From NCBI GenBank assembly GCA_009602725.1, contig WELB01000176.1, positions 61,008-71,447 on the forward strand: 10,440 nt of DNA, read 5' to 3'. The translations under genes and the position numbers were made by a program. The notes under the pieces are model-generated. The model was not told where the DNA came from. It ran no database searches and worked only from the letters and a program-made list of their open reading frames with translations. This document shows, piece after piece, positions 1-9,300 of the stretch; position 1 is the stretch's first letter; every line of letters begins with the position of its first letter. This DNA is from Spirogloea muscicola (Eukaryota; Streptophyta; Zygnematophyceae; Spirogloeales; Spirogloeaceae).

Positions 1-127
<127 letters not shown>

Positions 128-128
128 G

Positions 129-2439
129 GTGGCGCGCTGCCTGGAGCGCGGCGCCGGCCTGGACCTGGGCCCGCCGAGCGCCGAGACGGCGCGCCTGCCG
201 CTGATCGCCAGCCCCACGCCCGTCGTGCTGGCCATCGCGGGGTACCTCGCCGCCGTGCACCTCTGGTCCGGCCACATCCGCGCCGCAGGCCTCAAGCCGC
301 GGCAGCGCGACCCCTGGCCCCTCGCCTGCCTCGTCGTCGCCCACAACCTCTTCCTCTGCGCCCTCAGCCTGGTCATGGGCGTCGGCATCGCCTACGAAGC
401 CTGGACCCACAGGTACGCCAATGCCCCGTTTATCATCACCGTTTCATGTGACGAAAGAGTCATCTCTCTAGGTGCATCAGAGTATCCTGGTTCTATCAGA
501 GTGAGCGTGTCTCTCTTAATGGTATTTGTGGACGCAGCAATGTGATCCCCAGAGACCTTCCAGCAATGTGGGTCTCGGCAGCTTCCTGTAAGACGACGTC
601 CTGTAGCAGTCTTGATATACCTTTACCCTCTTGTGCAGGTACTCCTTGTGGGGGAATCCATATGTACCCGGTCATCCAAAGGTGAGCACTGCACTTTGCC
701 AATGAGCGAGGAGTGCAAGGTCAGGTTGGGATCACGAATGTGGTATTGCCAATACAGTGTTTCAATCAGGGCTCGAGCACCCTCAAGGGCACCCTTCAAG
801 TGTGGAGCGAGTGGGTTTTGATGGCTGTGCACGAAGCTACTTGAACTCATCCCTTATGAGTCCTTGTGCACTGGCCTTCCTTTGTGCACTCAGATGGCTT
901 TGCTGATCTACACCTTCTATGTGTCGAAGCTCTACGAGTTCATGGACACTGTAAGCGGAATGCTGCTTGTACAGCTCTGCTTCATGCTCTGCCTGTGTGC
1001 CCCAGAACAAGTCTAGTAGGAGAAATGACGTACTATCTGTGACGCAAAGACACCTGCTTACAGACAGACTGCTGGCTGGAATGTTAGACTGTTGTTGTGC
1101 TGGACCAAGTGGGTGTGGCTAAGCTCAACTCAACCACTGCTTGACAATCGCAGTTGCTGGTGACTGGGCCCTTCTCTTAGAGGGACAAGCATGCCTCTTC
1201 TTGCTGAGAGTGGGTAGTGAGCTTGCTCTTGTCGTGGCTCTCTCAATCTGCAGGCCATAATGTTACTTCGCAGAAACCTCCGACAAGTGTCGTACTTGCA
1301 TATCTATCACCACGCAAGCATTTCATTCATCTGGTGGATTATGGCCTATCGGTGTCCTGGAGGAGACTGTGAGTATATCAGAAGTCCATTCCTAGTTGCA
1401 TGTGTCGCCTGTATGCAGCTCGCTTTCAAGCCCCAAAAGCGGCATTGCATGCAAGTCAATGTCTAACTTTTTGCTGCCACTGCACCTGAGCTCGACACCA
1501 GAACAATGTCTTGTCATCTCAGAGCCATGCTTCTGTTTGTTGCCTGATTGACCACAACGGAGAGTTGTTCTTGATATGCATAGCAGTGCATATGTTAAGA
1601 GGTGTCACAGCTTTCCAAGATCACACCAGTCTAATGTCATGTGTGCTCGTTGACAATCTGCAGCGTATTTCTCGGCGGGATTTAATTCTTTCATACATGT
1701 CATCATGTACGCTTACTACTTGCTAGCTGCCACGATAGCCAAGGAGCCTCAAAGGAGGAAGAAGTACCTCTTCTGGGGAAAGTAAGCAGGAGTGGAAATA
1801 GAACTCTCCTCAATGATATCACTAGACATCATGTGTGTATCCAGTTTATCTGTGTCAGAGTGAACTTGGAGAAAAGCCAATGTGACTCGACACTTTTCAA
1901 CATCTTGGCATGCAGAGGTCTCCTCTTGGTTTTGCATCTGTCTCATGCGTGCTGATGTTGCCGTGTTGCGTGTACACTTCAGTGATTGTAACTTTGGCAT
2001 TGTCTGCCTTGTAAGCAGGTACTTGACGATGTTACAGATGCTGCAATTCGTGTCCTTCATAGGTCAAGCTATATATGGCCTTGTCAGGCCTGGCCTGTAT
2101 CCGCGAGGATTGTCACGGGTATGTATACAACTGCTGCAATCTCTTGTTCTGCACTCGAGCAACTGAATAGAGGGAGATTTGTGATTAGCTTGACAACTCT
2201 TATCAATCTTAATGATCAGGAAAGTAGCACACTTTCAATGCTTTTTCAGCATGATTGATATCGAGATTGCTCGAGGCGTTCTGTTGCTGCCATATCCTGA
2301 TGATACATTTCCTGCGTCGAGGCAGCTTCTCTTCTTCTACTCGCTCTCATTGCTGCTCTTCTTTGGAGACTTCTTCTTCCGGAAACACATTACCCCTGTG
2401 GCACCTCAAAGACTGCAGAGAAGCGAGAAGGAAGAGTGA
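129..2439 (+). CDS. ELO-family very-long-chain / polyunsaturated fatty acid elongase (3-ketoacyl-CoA synthase), 5'-partial, 7 exons
   Basis: ELO enzymes condense malonyl-CoA with a fatty acyl-CoA, the first and rate-limiting step of elongation in the ER membrane. Exons 129-412, 639-681, 894-950, 1254-1368, 1664-1781, 2019-2118 and 2326-2439 join in phase with GT-AG borders to give 276 residues, near the usual 270-300. All four family motifs are visible: KLYEFMDT (residues 121-128), QVSYLHIYHH with the HxxHH catalytic box (144-148), NSFIHVIMYAYY (174-185) and YLTMLQMLQF (207-216). Several hydrophobic segments fit a multi-pass membrane protein. Gln at -5 from the HxxHH box is reported as typical of PUFA-type rather than saturated/monounsaturated elongases, so a PUFA substrate is a reasonable inference, not a proof. 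The C-terminus is charged, with Lys at -3 but no full dilysine signal. No in-frame ATG precedes the conserved part: the frame opens at a GTG beside the A run, so some N-terminal residues are missing. Exon 1 is much more GC-rich than the later exons. Confidence 0.93.
413..2325 (+). other. Six GT-AG introns of the elongase gene
   Basis: Introns are 413-638, 682-893, 951-1253, 1369-1663, 1782-2018 and 2119-2325. Donors read gtacgc, gtgagc, gtaagc, gtgagt, gtaagc and gtatgt; acceptors all end in CAG. The last intron has two possible acceptors. The one with the better pyrimidine tract ends at 2249, but it would put CAT GAT TGA in frame straight after the junction. The one ending at 2325 continues the reading frame and matches the family spacing between the last two membrane segments, so it was chosen. 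Confidence 0.82.
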
Positions 2440-2479
2440 GCAGTGGCATGTAGGAGGCAAGCTCAACACATGAGCTCAC

Positions 2480-2581
2480 CTCGATTGATTTGATTAGATA
2501 GGAAATCTGGTCATAGCCACTCTCCGAAATTTTGGCGACCATAGCTGGCACACGCCTCTCCTTCCATTCCTTTATGCAGCT
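2480..2581 (-). other. Possible minus-strand exon antisense to the elongase 3' flank
   Basis: On the minus strand a 34-codon open segment is bounded by TTGCAG upstream and by GAG followed by GTGAGC downstream, both good splice signals, and is phase 0 at both ends. Its translation (beginning SCIKEWKERRVPAMVAKI) looks protein-like but I do not recognise it. Further minus-strand fragments at about 2712-2800 and 2778-2935 (for example one containing NDWPVTLEDIRESKKQ) also look protein-like, but I could not join them into a convincing gene. It may be chance or a decayed gene. Confidence 0.2.
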
Positions 2582-2987
2582 CTGCAAGCATTTGTTCCAT
2601 TTGTTTGAGATTAAGTTAGGGGAATTGGCACGTAGGTCCAGTTTCTATTGCTCCTGAGGCAATGGCGTGATGAATTGTACGTCACCTTGAGTGCTCGGTG
2701 ACAGTCACTAGCCTCTGTGCTTAAGCAGGCGTAGTCCATTCTTTGACTCCCAGAATCTTGTGGCCTTTGAGGAAGTTATGCCTCAAATTGGCCACCAGAT
2801 CGAGGACATCTGCAGGCAATCCAAGCCCCTCCATGTGGTGGCTGCTGCTGCTGCCTGGCCTGTTTCTTGCTCTCTCTGATGTCCTCCAGTGTCACTGGCC
2901 AGTCATTCTTAACACAAAGTGCTGGACTTTGTTCTTCACTTGTTCATGAGATTGTGGGCAAGCTTATCTACCTTGTCCACTCCTTTT

Positions 2988-3646
2988 GGGCTGGCTTTCT
3001 ACAGCCAACGCCTTCCTTACAAATATAGTCAAGAGATGTATGAAAGCGATTTTATTCTCAGCTGGCTTCTCCCAGCCATTGCCTAAATTAATGGACCTGT
3101 TCTTAGAAGAAACTGGTAACTTGGGGGTGGCCTCACACAGCCGTCACCTTACTATGGAGAGCTCTTTCCATTCCCACCATCGGTTACCCTCGCTTGCCCC
3201 CTTTGTAAGACCTGCTCTTTCTCGAACCCGCACCTTAGACCCTTAACGTCCTCGGCGTAACTCTGACGCGGCCAGGCAGGCCAGTCATAGGCGCCAGCAG
3301 GTGCACTGATTGACAAAGACATCATTCTAACTAAATTGATGGCCGTAAAAGGCCAGCCCAAAAAGAATGAACAAGAAGAACGACTCTTCCAGTAGAAGGG
3401 CGATGGTTGTGATTGGCCAGGCCAGAAATGAACAAGGTCCCGAACGGGTAGAGAGACTCTACCAGAGGGCGATGGCTGTGTCTGGCCAGCCCAGAGAGAG
3501 AGAGAAGGCGCGCGGGGCGCATGAATTGAAAGGGAGGCCAATTCAAGAAAGAAGAAGGAACAGAATGGTCCGAGAGGATGACAGTGCTGAGGCGGCTTCT
3601 TTTCACTCTTGCTGGGCTGGCTTCCTCATCAGCCCTCGCCCATTGC
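2988..3646. repeat. Seven-copy ~25-base hairpin-like motif in two orientations
   Basis: A motif close to GGGCTGGCYTTYYACAGCC followed by ATCGCC occurs in plus orientation at 2988-3012, 3061-3083, 3126-3148 and 3614-3646, and in minus orientation at 3338-3359, 3400-3423 and 3469-3492. Most copies contain a short internal inverted repeat (GGCTGG ... CCAGCC or GGCTG ... CAGCC), so they can fold. Most also share a pyrimidine-rich flank on the same side (for example CACTCCTTTT and CACTCTTGCT). The copies are diverged, which suggests an old family. No function is known to me. Confidence 0.7.
3338..3530 (-). repeat. 64-69-base tandem repeat, about 2.5-3 copies
   Basis: The three inverted motif copies starting at 3338, 3400 and 3469 lie in a tandem array: the GATGG cores at 3338, 3402 and 3471 are spaced 64 and 69 bases apart. 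The spacer between cores is partly conserved as well (AGAATGAACAAG against GAAATGAACAAGG). The later copy decays into AG-rich sequence. Confidence 0.65.
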
Positions 3647-3712
3647 AAAAAGGAATCGGAGAGAAATGAAGAAATGGGCGAGCTTACTTCTACCTTAGCG
3701 GTAATGAAGTCT

Positions 3713-3728
3713 CACATCACATCACATC
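3713..3728. repeat. Short CACAT/CACATC microsatellite
   Basis: A brief run of three near-perfect CACAT-type units, followed within 20 bases by a G7 run. It is ordinary low-complexity sequence just upstream of the GC-rich 5' region of the CUE gene. Confidence 0.5.
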
Positions 3729-3777
3729 GAGACAGGAGGGGGGGCGATCAACTAGCCCTGCCCCGCGCGTTAGCGCT

Positions 3778-4014
3778 CGGTTAGGCGGCTAACGGCAGGC
3801 CGAAAAGAGCGTATCGGTTACGAGCTCGGTGGCGACAGATCTGAGAATACGCGGAATGTGTGGGCCCCGACCGCCGGGGCGCCGGATGCGAAGAAACCGC
3901 GATGGCTCCGGAACGAACAAAATCGCCCATCAGTGACCAATCAGATGTCAAAGCGCCGGAGTTTCGCCGCCCCCTCCCCGCCATCGCCGCCTCCGCCCGC
4001 TCTCCGCGGCGGCC

Positions 4015-4052
<38 letters not shown>

Positions 4053-4128
4053 TGCTGCAGCTGGCAGAGCCCCTGTGCTTGGCTGCAGCCGAAAAGTGGA
4101 CTGTTAGGCTACTAAGGCCGCGGTTAAG
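3778..4128 (+). promoter_or_regulatory. GC-rich promoter / 5' UTR of the CUE-domain gene
   Basis: Base composition turns sharply GC- and CpG-rich at about 3760. A CCAAT element (GACCAATCAG, 3935-3944) lies about 190 bases upstream of the proposed ATG. A CT-rich stretch at 3964-4005 leads into the GCG tract. No clear TATA box was seen. Where transcription starts is unknown, so the split between promoter and 5' UTR is inferred. Confidence 0.45.
4015..4050. repeat. (GCG)12 triplet repeat in the CUE gene 5' leader
   Basis: Twelve uninterrupted GCG units, preceded by an imperfect GCGGCGGCC segment and followed by GCTGCTGCAG. It lies 79 bases upstream of the proposed ATG, so it is probably in the 5' UTR or core promoter. 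Long CGG runs are prone to length change and to forming hairpins or quadruplexes. Confidence 0.85.
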
Positions 4129-5727
4129 ATGCCTGTGAGTGAGTGATTGATATCTCTTAGCGTCATATAGACAGCAGCATTGACGTCCAGACTGCGCGCG
4201 GGCCACGGGAGTACGTACGAGTTTCTTAATGGAGATGGGTTAGCGAGTGCAGGCTGGCCGCTCCGCCCGCCGNCCCCCCCGCAGCGGCGGCGGCGGCGGC
4301 GGCGGCGGCGCTCCCGACGCCGGCGGCGGCTCGGTCGTTGCGCAGCTCCGAGCCGCCTTCCCGCACATGGACGCGCATGTGAGAGGCTCCTCCTCTCCAC
4401 AGCTACCGTCGCAGCGGCCGTCTCCGGCTCATGTCCATGGCGGCGATGCCGAGCCTTGGCCGCTGCACAACATCCGCCACCGGCACGGCCTCATCGCCGT
4501 TGCTGCGCCTGCTTCCATATCGTCGCTTTGCCTGACGAAGGCCATCGTGGCGACCGCCGTGACGGTCGCAGGAGCTCGAGAAAGTCCTCGCGGCCTGCGG
4601 CAACGACCTGGACTCCGCCATCAGGAGCCTCAACGGCCTGCGGCTGAGCGCCGGGGGCTGCGAGGCGCGGCCCCCGGACTCACCGGCGCCTCCTGGCGCC
4701 GCCGCCGTTGCGACGGGCTCTGAGCCTGGCTCCTCCTCGGCATCCTCCAAGCAGGGTGAGCGCCATGCCGCTCGCTCGCCGAGAGCTGCCGTGGGCCGTC
4801 CTCGTGTGTCAAGGTCGAGCGCGGCAGCCATGCTCCGGTCCTCAGCCGTGCGGCTCCTGCCTGTGCGCTCCGCATGCAGATCCGAAAGCTCAGGCGCATG
4901 CACCGGATGCTGCCGCTCTCGGCAACTCCGCCGCCGATGGAAGGCTGGCGCCCAGCGGCGCCCAGGAGGAGGCGGCGGCCACGCTGGGTGGCCGGGAGTG
5001 GGTGGAGCTCGTGGTGACGGAGATGGCGGCGGCGGTCGACCTGGACGATGCGCGCGCCCGGGCTGCGCGACTCCTGGAGGCGTTTGAGCGCACTGTGGCA
5101 GAGCGCGGCGAGGAGCGCGCCCGTGCCCTGCAGAAGGCACGTCCGCTGACCTGCTCGCTTATCTACTATCAGTGTTCTTGCTGTTCCTCTTCTACTTGTG
5201 TCTGGTATTATGTTGTGATTTATATCAAGTTCGTGCATTGATGGTCATCGATAGTCTGAGGTGCAAGTTTGAGGTGTTGTTGGCCTTGCTGAGTTGTGCC
5301 AGCCCATGTGCGCCCTTTGCAGGAGAATGCGGCCCTCAAAGAGCATCTGCAGAGCCTCCTGCGAGACACCCACGTCCTCAAGCGCGCCGTGGCGATACAG
5401 CACGAGCGGCAGCAGGAGCACGAGCACTGTGCCGCTGAGCTCGCGCAGCTGAAGCAGGCCATCGCTCAGTACCAAGACCAGCTCCGCACCCTGGAGGTGA
5501 GCTACTGATGTTCCTGTTATATCTGTTTACTGTGGCACTGGCTTATGCTTGAGAAACGGATTAGTGGTCTGCCAGCTCGATCAGCTCAGCCTGATCCTCC
5601 TCGTCGTCTGCGCCTGCCTTGGATGACTTCTTTGCAGGTTAGCAATTACGCACTGTCCATGCACCTGCGCCAGGCGCAGGACTCCAAGAGCTCCATGCCC
5701 GGCCGCTTTCACCCTGACGTCTTCTAG
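4129..5727 (+). CDS. Plant-type CUE-domain protein (ubiquitin-system component Cue family), 6 exons
   Basis: CUE domains bind ubiquitin; this plant family is annotated as a ubiquitin-system component, but its cellular role is poorly defined. Exons 4129-4134, 4253-4378, 4572-4755, 4880-5136, 5323-5496 and 5638-5727 join in phase to give 278 residues. In order: a Gly run (14-21); a CUE domain (about 33-68) with LRAAFPHMD, where AFP stands for the MFP motif, then NDLDSAIRSLNGL; a Pro/Ser/Ala linker; a conserved EWVELVVTEM helix (145-154) followed by DDARARA; a long coiled coil (about 176-262) with LKRAVAIQHERQ and QYQDQLRTLE; and the diagnostic C-terminus NYALSMHLRQAQ ... PGRFHPDVF, nearly identical to land-plant members. 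The only in-frame ATG of exon 2 lies inside the CUE domain, so the start must be upstream. ATG CCT followed by GTGAGT at 4129 fits, with A at -3, and gives a two-codon first exon. That exon is less sure than the rest. The single N (4273) is the third base of a CGN codon, which is Arg whatever the base. Confidence 0.92.
4284..4310 (+). repeat. Coding (GCG)9 triplet repeat
   Basis: Nine pure GCG units inside exon 2 of the CUE gene, read as GGC and coding the poly-Gly run near the N-terminus (residues 14-21). This is a second triplet expansion of the same type within 300 bases of the 5' leader tract. Length differences between alleles would change the Gly run without shifting the frame. Confidence 0.85.
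5137..5322 (+). other. GC-AG intron in the CUE gene
   Basis: Exon 4 must end at AAG (5134-5136) for the coiled coil to continue as LQK-ENAALKEH in phase 0. The intron then begins GCACGT rather than GT and ends TTTGCAG at 5322. The nearest GT (5141) would add four bases and break the frame. This fits the known minor class of GC-AG introns, whose donors usually read AG followed by GCAAGT. Confidence 0.8.
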
Positions 5728-6349
5728 TGGCAGTGCCACTTCCTTCGAGACTGCAATATCGACAGAGACAGTTGCAGCCTATGCAGACTCTCCTTAGTCT
5801 AGAATCTGAAGGGCGCAAGCTTGCAAGTGCTTGCATCTGGAACACGTCACACAAGGCGCTCTTTCTTGCGTGCGCAAATGGATTGCAGAGATACTGTGTG
5901 TTGCACACTCCTTGCAGTGTACAGCGTGCCTCCTTGGTCCACAGATGATGGACCATTTACCGGGCAACCTGCTGACATTCAGGGACTCGTTGACCAGATA
6001 TTTGTTGTTTGGCAAGTGTTGATAGAATGGTTGTCACAAGGTTGCTTAAGTCTTGACTGGTATCGCAGCCGAGCCGTGTCAGTAACAGCAACAATGGCAG
6101 CTCAACTCCAACTTTGATTGAACACAATGCTTTCGTCGAGAATCTTGCGCTGGTAGACCCCTTTCAGCACAAGCATTTGCAGCTACACTGTGCAAGGTGG
6201 GGTGAGCATGCTGCATGTGCCAGTAGGTTATCAGTAGGTACTTACACTCCTGCTGACTACTGCTAACCAGGGCCTCACAACGATATCAAAGTCAAAGGAG
6301 ATTCAAATGGTTGACAAGCAATGTATGAACAATGCAGCCTTCCTCTGGG
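5728..6349. other. Convergent 3' intergenic region
   Basis: The CUE gene (+) and the ZTP29-type gene (-) converge here, with 622 bases between their stop codons. The stretch should hold both 3' UTRs. A TGTAA signal is found only for the minus-strand gene. An open frame of 98 codons from about 5821 (+) exists but resembles nothing I know, and its start context is not persuasive. I see no RNA gene. Confidence 0.55.
6242..6246 (-). terminator. ZTP29: Candidate poly(A) signal TGTAA of the ZTP29-type gene
   Basis: TGTAA, the usual polyadenylation signal of chlorophyte algae, reads on the minus strand about 104 bases past the stop codon of the transporter gene. The distance is reasonable for a 3' UTR, but a five-base motif can occur by chance. 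Confidence 0.35.
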
Positions 6350-9300
6350 TCACAAAGCCACGTCCGGGGGCAGTGTCATGGCGAGGAGGTGCAAGCTGCC
6401 AGAGGACAGAGGTGCAAGCCATCAGGAGGCGGCACTTACAGCTCACTGCATTAAAAATGTTGTCAATTACAACACTGAAGAAGGACTTCAAGGACCAGCG
6501 TACCTCGCAGACATGACGGCCATGCCAACGAAGACAGCGGTGACGGCCATCTTGTGGCCAGCGTACTCGAACGCCAGCGGCAGCATCTCGTGCAGGGTCA
6601 GGAACGCCATCACGCCGCCCACTGGCAAAGGCAGACAAGCACTCACCCAAATCAGCGCAACTGTTAGACGAGCCTCGCATGGCTGTTTAGTTCTATTTTG
6701 TTCTGTTTATCATAATTTGTATGTTTGCAAACAGCTAGTTCCAGTAAGTTCTGGGTTATCGGATCGACAACTGAGACACTCGTGGACCTTAAATTGTGGT
6801 CTATAACAACAAGACCATAGATCTAGGTCAGTTTGCAGACAAGAAGCTAACCTCCTCCCAGCATCCCCTCGATGAACTCCGGGGACAACTTGTCTGGGAA
6901 GAACATGGCTGCCATCCACGCCATGCACGCCATGCAGGCAAGCATGTGGGCTGTGTCAAATCAAGCGTTTTCTCAAAACGGGACGATGAAGTCAGGAAAT
7001 CGAGTGGAGCAATAGAGCAGTAAGCAATAATATGAGAAAGCGCTAAGATCGCAAGTGCGTCCCATTGGAGTGGCATAGGACCCCACCGACGCTGCAGTCA
7101 AGAAGCTATTCATTGACATTGGGTCCTTGGTTCTTACACTTCAATTAGGAAATCCCCCATTGTCATGCATTTCAACTTCGACAGGCATTTTCAGGAATTG
7201 TTAGCAATAATACATGTTATCGAGATTTTGCTTTCCATACCGACAATGACAACGCCCAGAGGCTCAGCGAGCCCAGAGAAGGCGGCCAAGCGGAACGCCT
7301 TCCACCTGCTGTTGATTGACAGCAAGCACCAGTAGTGATAGTCGGAGGACATCACTGCAGACTCTAGAGCACTGGACAGGAGGCATAACTCCAAGGGCAA
7401 TCCTTGCAAGTGCATGTACTCCTGCAAACCTGTCAGAGAGGAAGGTGGCCATTAAGCTCACTCTCGGGTGGCAAAGTAGACGGGGAGGGCCACCGCAACA
7501 CCCTGAAAGATATCCACGTTCTCTTTGTCAGGTCGCTACGCCTCACAATTTTCAAAATTATATTGAGATGAACCCAATACAAAAGCCGTCAAGCAGGGTC
7601 ATCTGAGGATGAAGGAATCAAAGTGCAGCCGGCATTGATGTGTCTGGCATGTCATGTTTCTAAGCCCAGTGCAATGTCTTGATTGACAGGTCAGGTATGG
7701 GTGCGAAGACCCGGAGGGCGGCGGCGTCAGACTCGCCTCTGGGATGTTGTGGAGGGCGATGGCAAATGCGAGGCTGGCGCCAACGCGAAGGCCCTGCGCA
7801 GAAGTAGCCGGCACCGGCGCCGCGTCTTAGGCCACTGTCAACTTCAGTCTGTAAGATGGGTGCTGCCCACCTGGACCTCCGGCTAGATATACCCAGGAGC
7901 TCCAAGCGCAACTGTGCGAGGGTGAGAAGGCTGGATGTGAAGGTCAAACTTAATGACGAAGCAGCGTCGTATTAACGAACAATCATAGCAAACTTGAATA
8001 CCTTCATAGACCCAAGAAAGACGGCAACCCCTTCAGGGAAATTGTGGAGGCTAATTCCTTCACATAGAGAGCGCCACAGGTATGCTTCAACTTGTGATAT
8101 TGTGATGGAGCTGGAGGTCAGCTTTTGTCAAGGAAGAAGCTTCGAGCAATTGCAACGGTGTTCGATGCGACTCATCTGACTCCGACTGCAAGCTTGGCCT
8201 CTGCGTGCATGCCAGGCACTCAGGCTTGTGCACATGCGCAGACCCAGATCGCATGGTGTGCAACGAGGACTGCACTAGCACACTCATATGAAACAACAGC
8301 CCTTACCGACAGCTGTAATGACGCCGCTGTACAGCACCTGCTTGCGCCGCCGCTTCATCAGGCCCTTGGGGTCGTCCTCATCCTGGCTGTGGCCCTGTGC
8401 GACGGAGGGCACACGTGAGCAGGGGCGACTGCAGTCGGCAGAGTCGGACTGGCCCAAGCCAACCGGTTGGCCTGGATGGGAGCTGTCGCAGATGACGAAG
8501 CTGGGAGCATCACGACTGCAACATCTGTGTTGAGTATATATCTAGCGCACTTTTGGGGTGATTGTAGGGCTACCAATAGGTAATGGGCTTCCCAATATAG
8601 GGATTGAATAAAGAGTTCGGCATTCTGTTTTCATACTAGTGTTCGCAAAGCTATGACAAATTTGTATTCGATGTTAGGTTGCTGACACGTTAGCAAAGCT
8701 ATGACAAATCTGATTTTACATGTGTAGATAACTGAGCCTCACCACTCCACCTCATACATATCACCACCATAAGAGTTATCCAAGACCAGAGCCCAAATCA
8801 AAAACTGGCTGATGTCAAGGCCCTCATACATAGGTGTCTTTATATTAGTGGAAGTTAGGGTCGACTTGTGGGCTATTGATTGGCATTGGCGACGTGACGT
8901 TGCCCGGCGCTGGTTGGCCGGCCATTAGACAGCCCTCCATCCGCGGCAGGGCCGCCCATTGAGCCGGCCGAGCAGCGAGGGCTCGGTCGTCGCCATACCT
9001 GGCCGCCGGCCGCGGCCGCCGGCTCGGGCACCAGCACCGGCTCGGGGATGAGCGTCACGACCACCGCAAAGAGCAGCACGCCGGCGAAGAACTGGGTTCG
9101 TGCCACGCGCGTGTAGAAGGAGGTCGTCAGGTCTGAGCCGACAACGGCCTCTAACTCAACAGTTAGCATAGCAATATTGGCTTCTCTGCTGCCATCAGCA
9201 GCCCTGCAGATGGCTTCTCGGTGTGTGGCGAGGCTCACCCAGATGGCTTCTGTAGCGCCATCAGCAGCCCTGCAGACGGGGTCTCTTGGGGTGTGCAGCG

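Larger units (their letters stand above)
2440..3777. other. Intergenic region between elongase and CUE gene
   Basis: This stretch must hold the elongase 3' UTR. No convincing plus-strand gene is seen. The common chlorophyte poly(A) signal TGTAA is absent in the first few hundred bases; the only copy I noticed (3204-3208) is about 765 bases beyond the stop codon. From 2988 to 3646 the DNA is occupied by a repeat family, annotated separately. Open frames of 86-129 codons over the repeats exist on both strands, but they follow the repeat rather than any recognisable protein. Confidence 0.6.

Noticed and set aside
129-131. GTG as start codon of the elongase
   Set aside because: Eukaryotic nuclear genes rarely use GTG, and the codon lies only six bases from the A run. 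The true start is probably lost upstream.
3152-3648. Open frames of 100-129 codons on both strands over the motif array
   Set aside because: Several frames stay open at once because the 64-69-base units lack stops. The translated repeats match nothing known, so the repeat explains them better than a gene does.
3781-4206. Minus-strand 141-codon frame with an Arg run
   Set aside because: The Arg run is the (GCG)12 tract read in another frame, and the rest resembles no protein. It overlaps the promoter/5' leader of the CUE gene.
4271-4273. The N base as a possible frameshift or damaged codon
   Set aside because: It is the third base of CGN, which is Arg for any base, and the frame continues correctly into the CUE domain.
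4403-5140. Long minus-strand open frame (245 codons), with another at 4630-5238
   Set aside because: Both lie opposite the CUE-gene exons in very GC-rich DNA, where stop codons are rare. The translations are Arg/Pro/Ala-rich with no recognisable domain, whereas the plus-strand exons match a known family.
5141-5142. GT at 5141 as the donor of the fourth CUE-gene intron
   Set aside because: It would add four bases and break the frame into the conserved coiled coil; the GC donor at 5137 keeps it.
5821-6117. 98-codon plus-strand frame after the CUE gene
   Set aside because: No recognisable domain, no convincing start or splice context, and it lies where both genes' 3' UTRs are expected.
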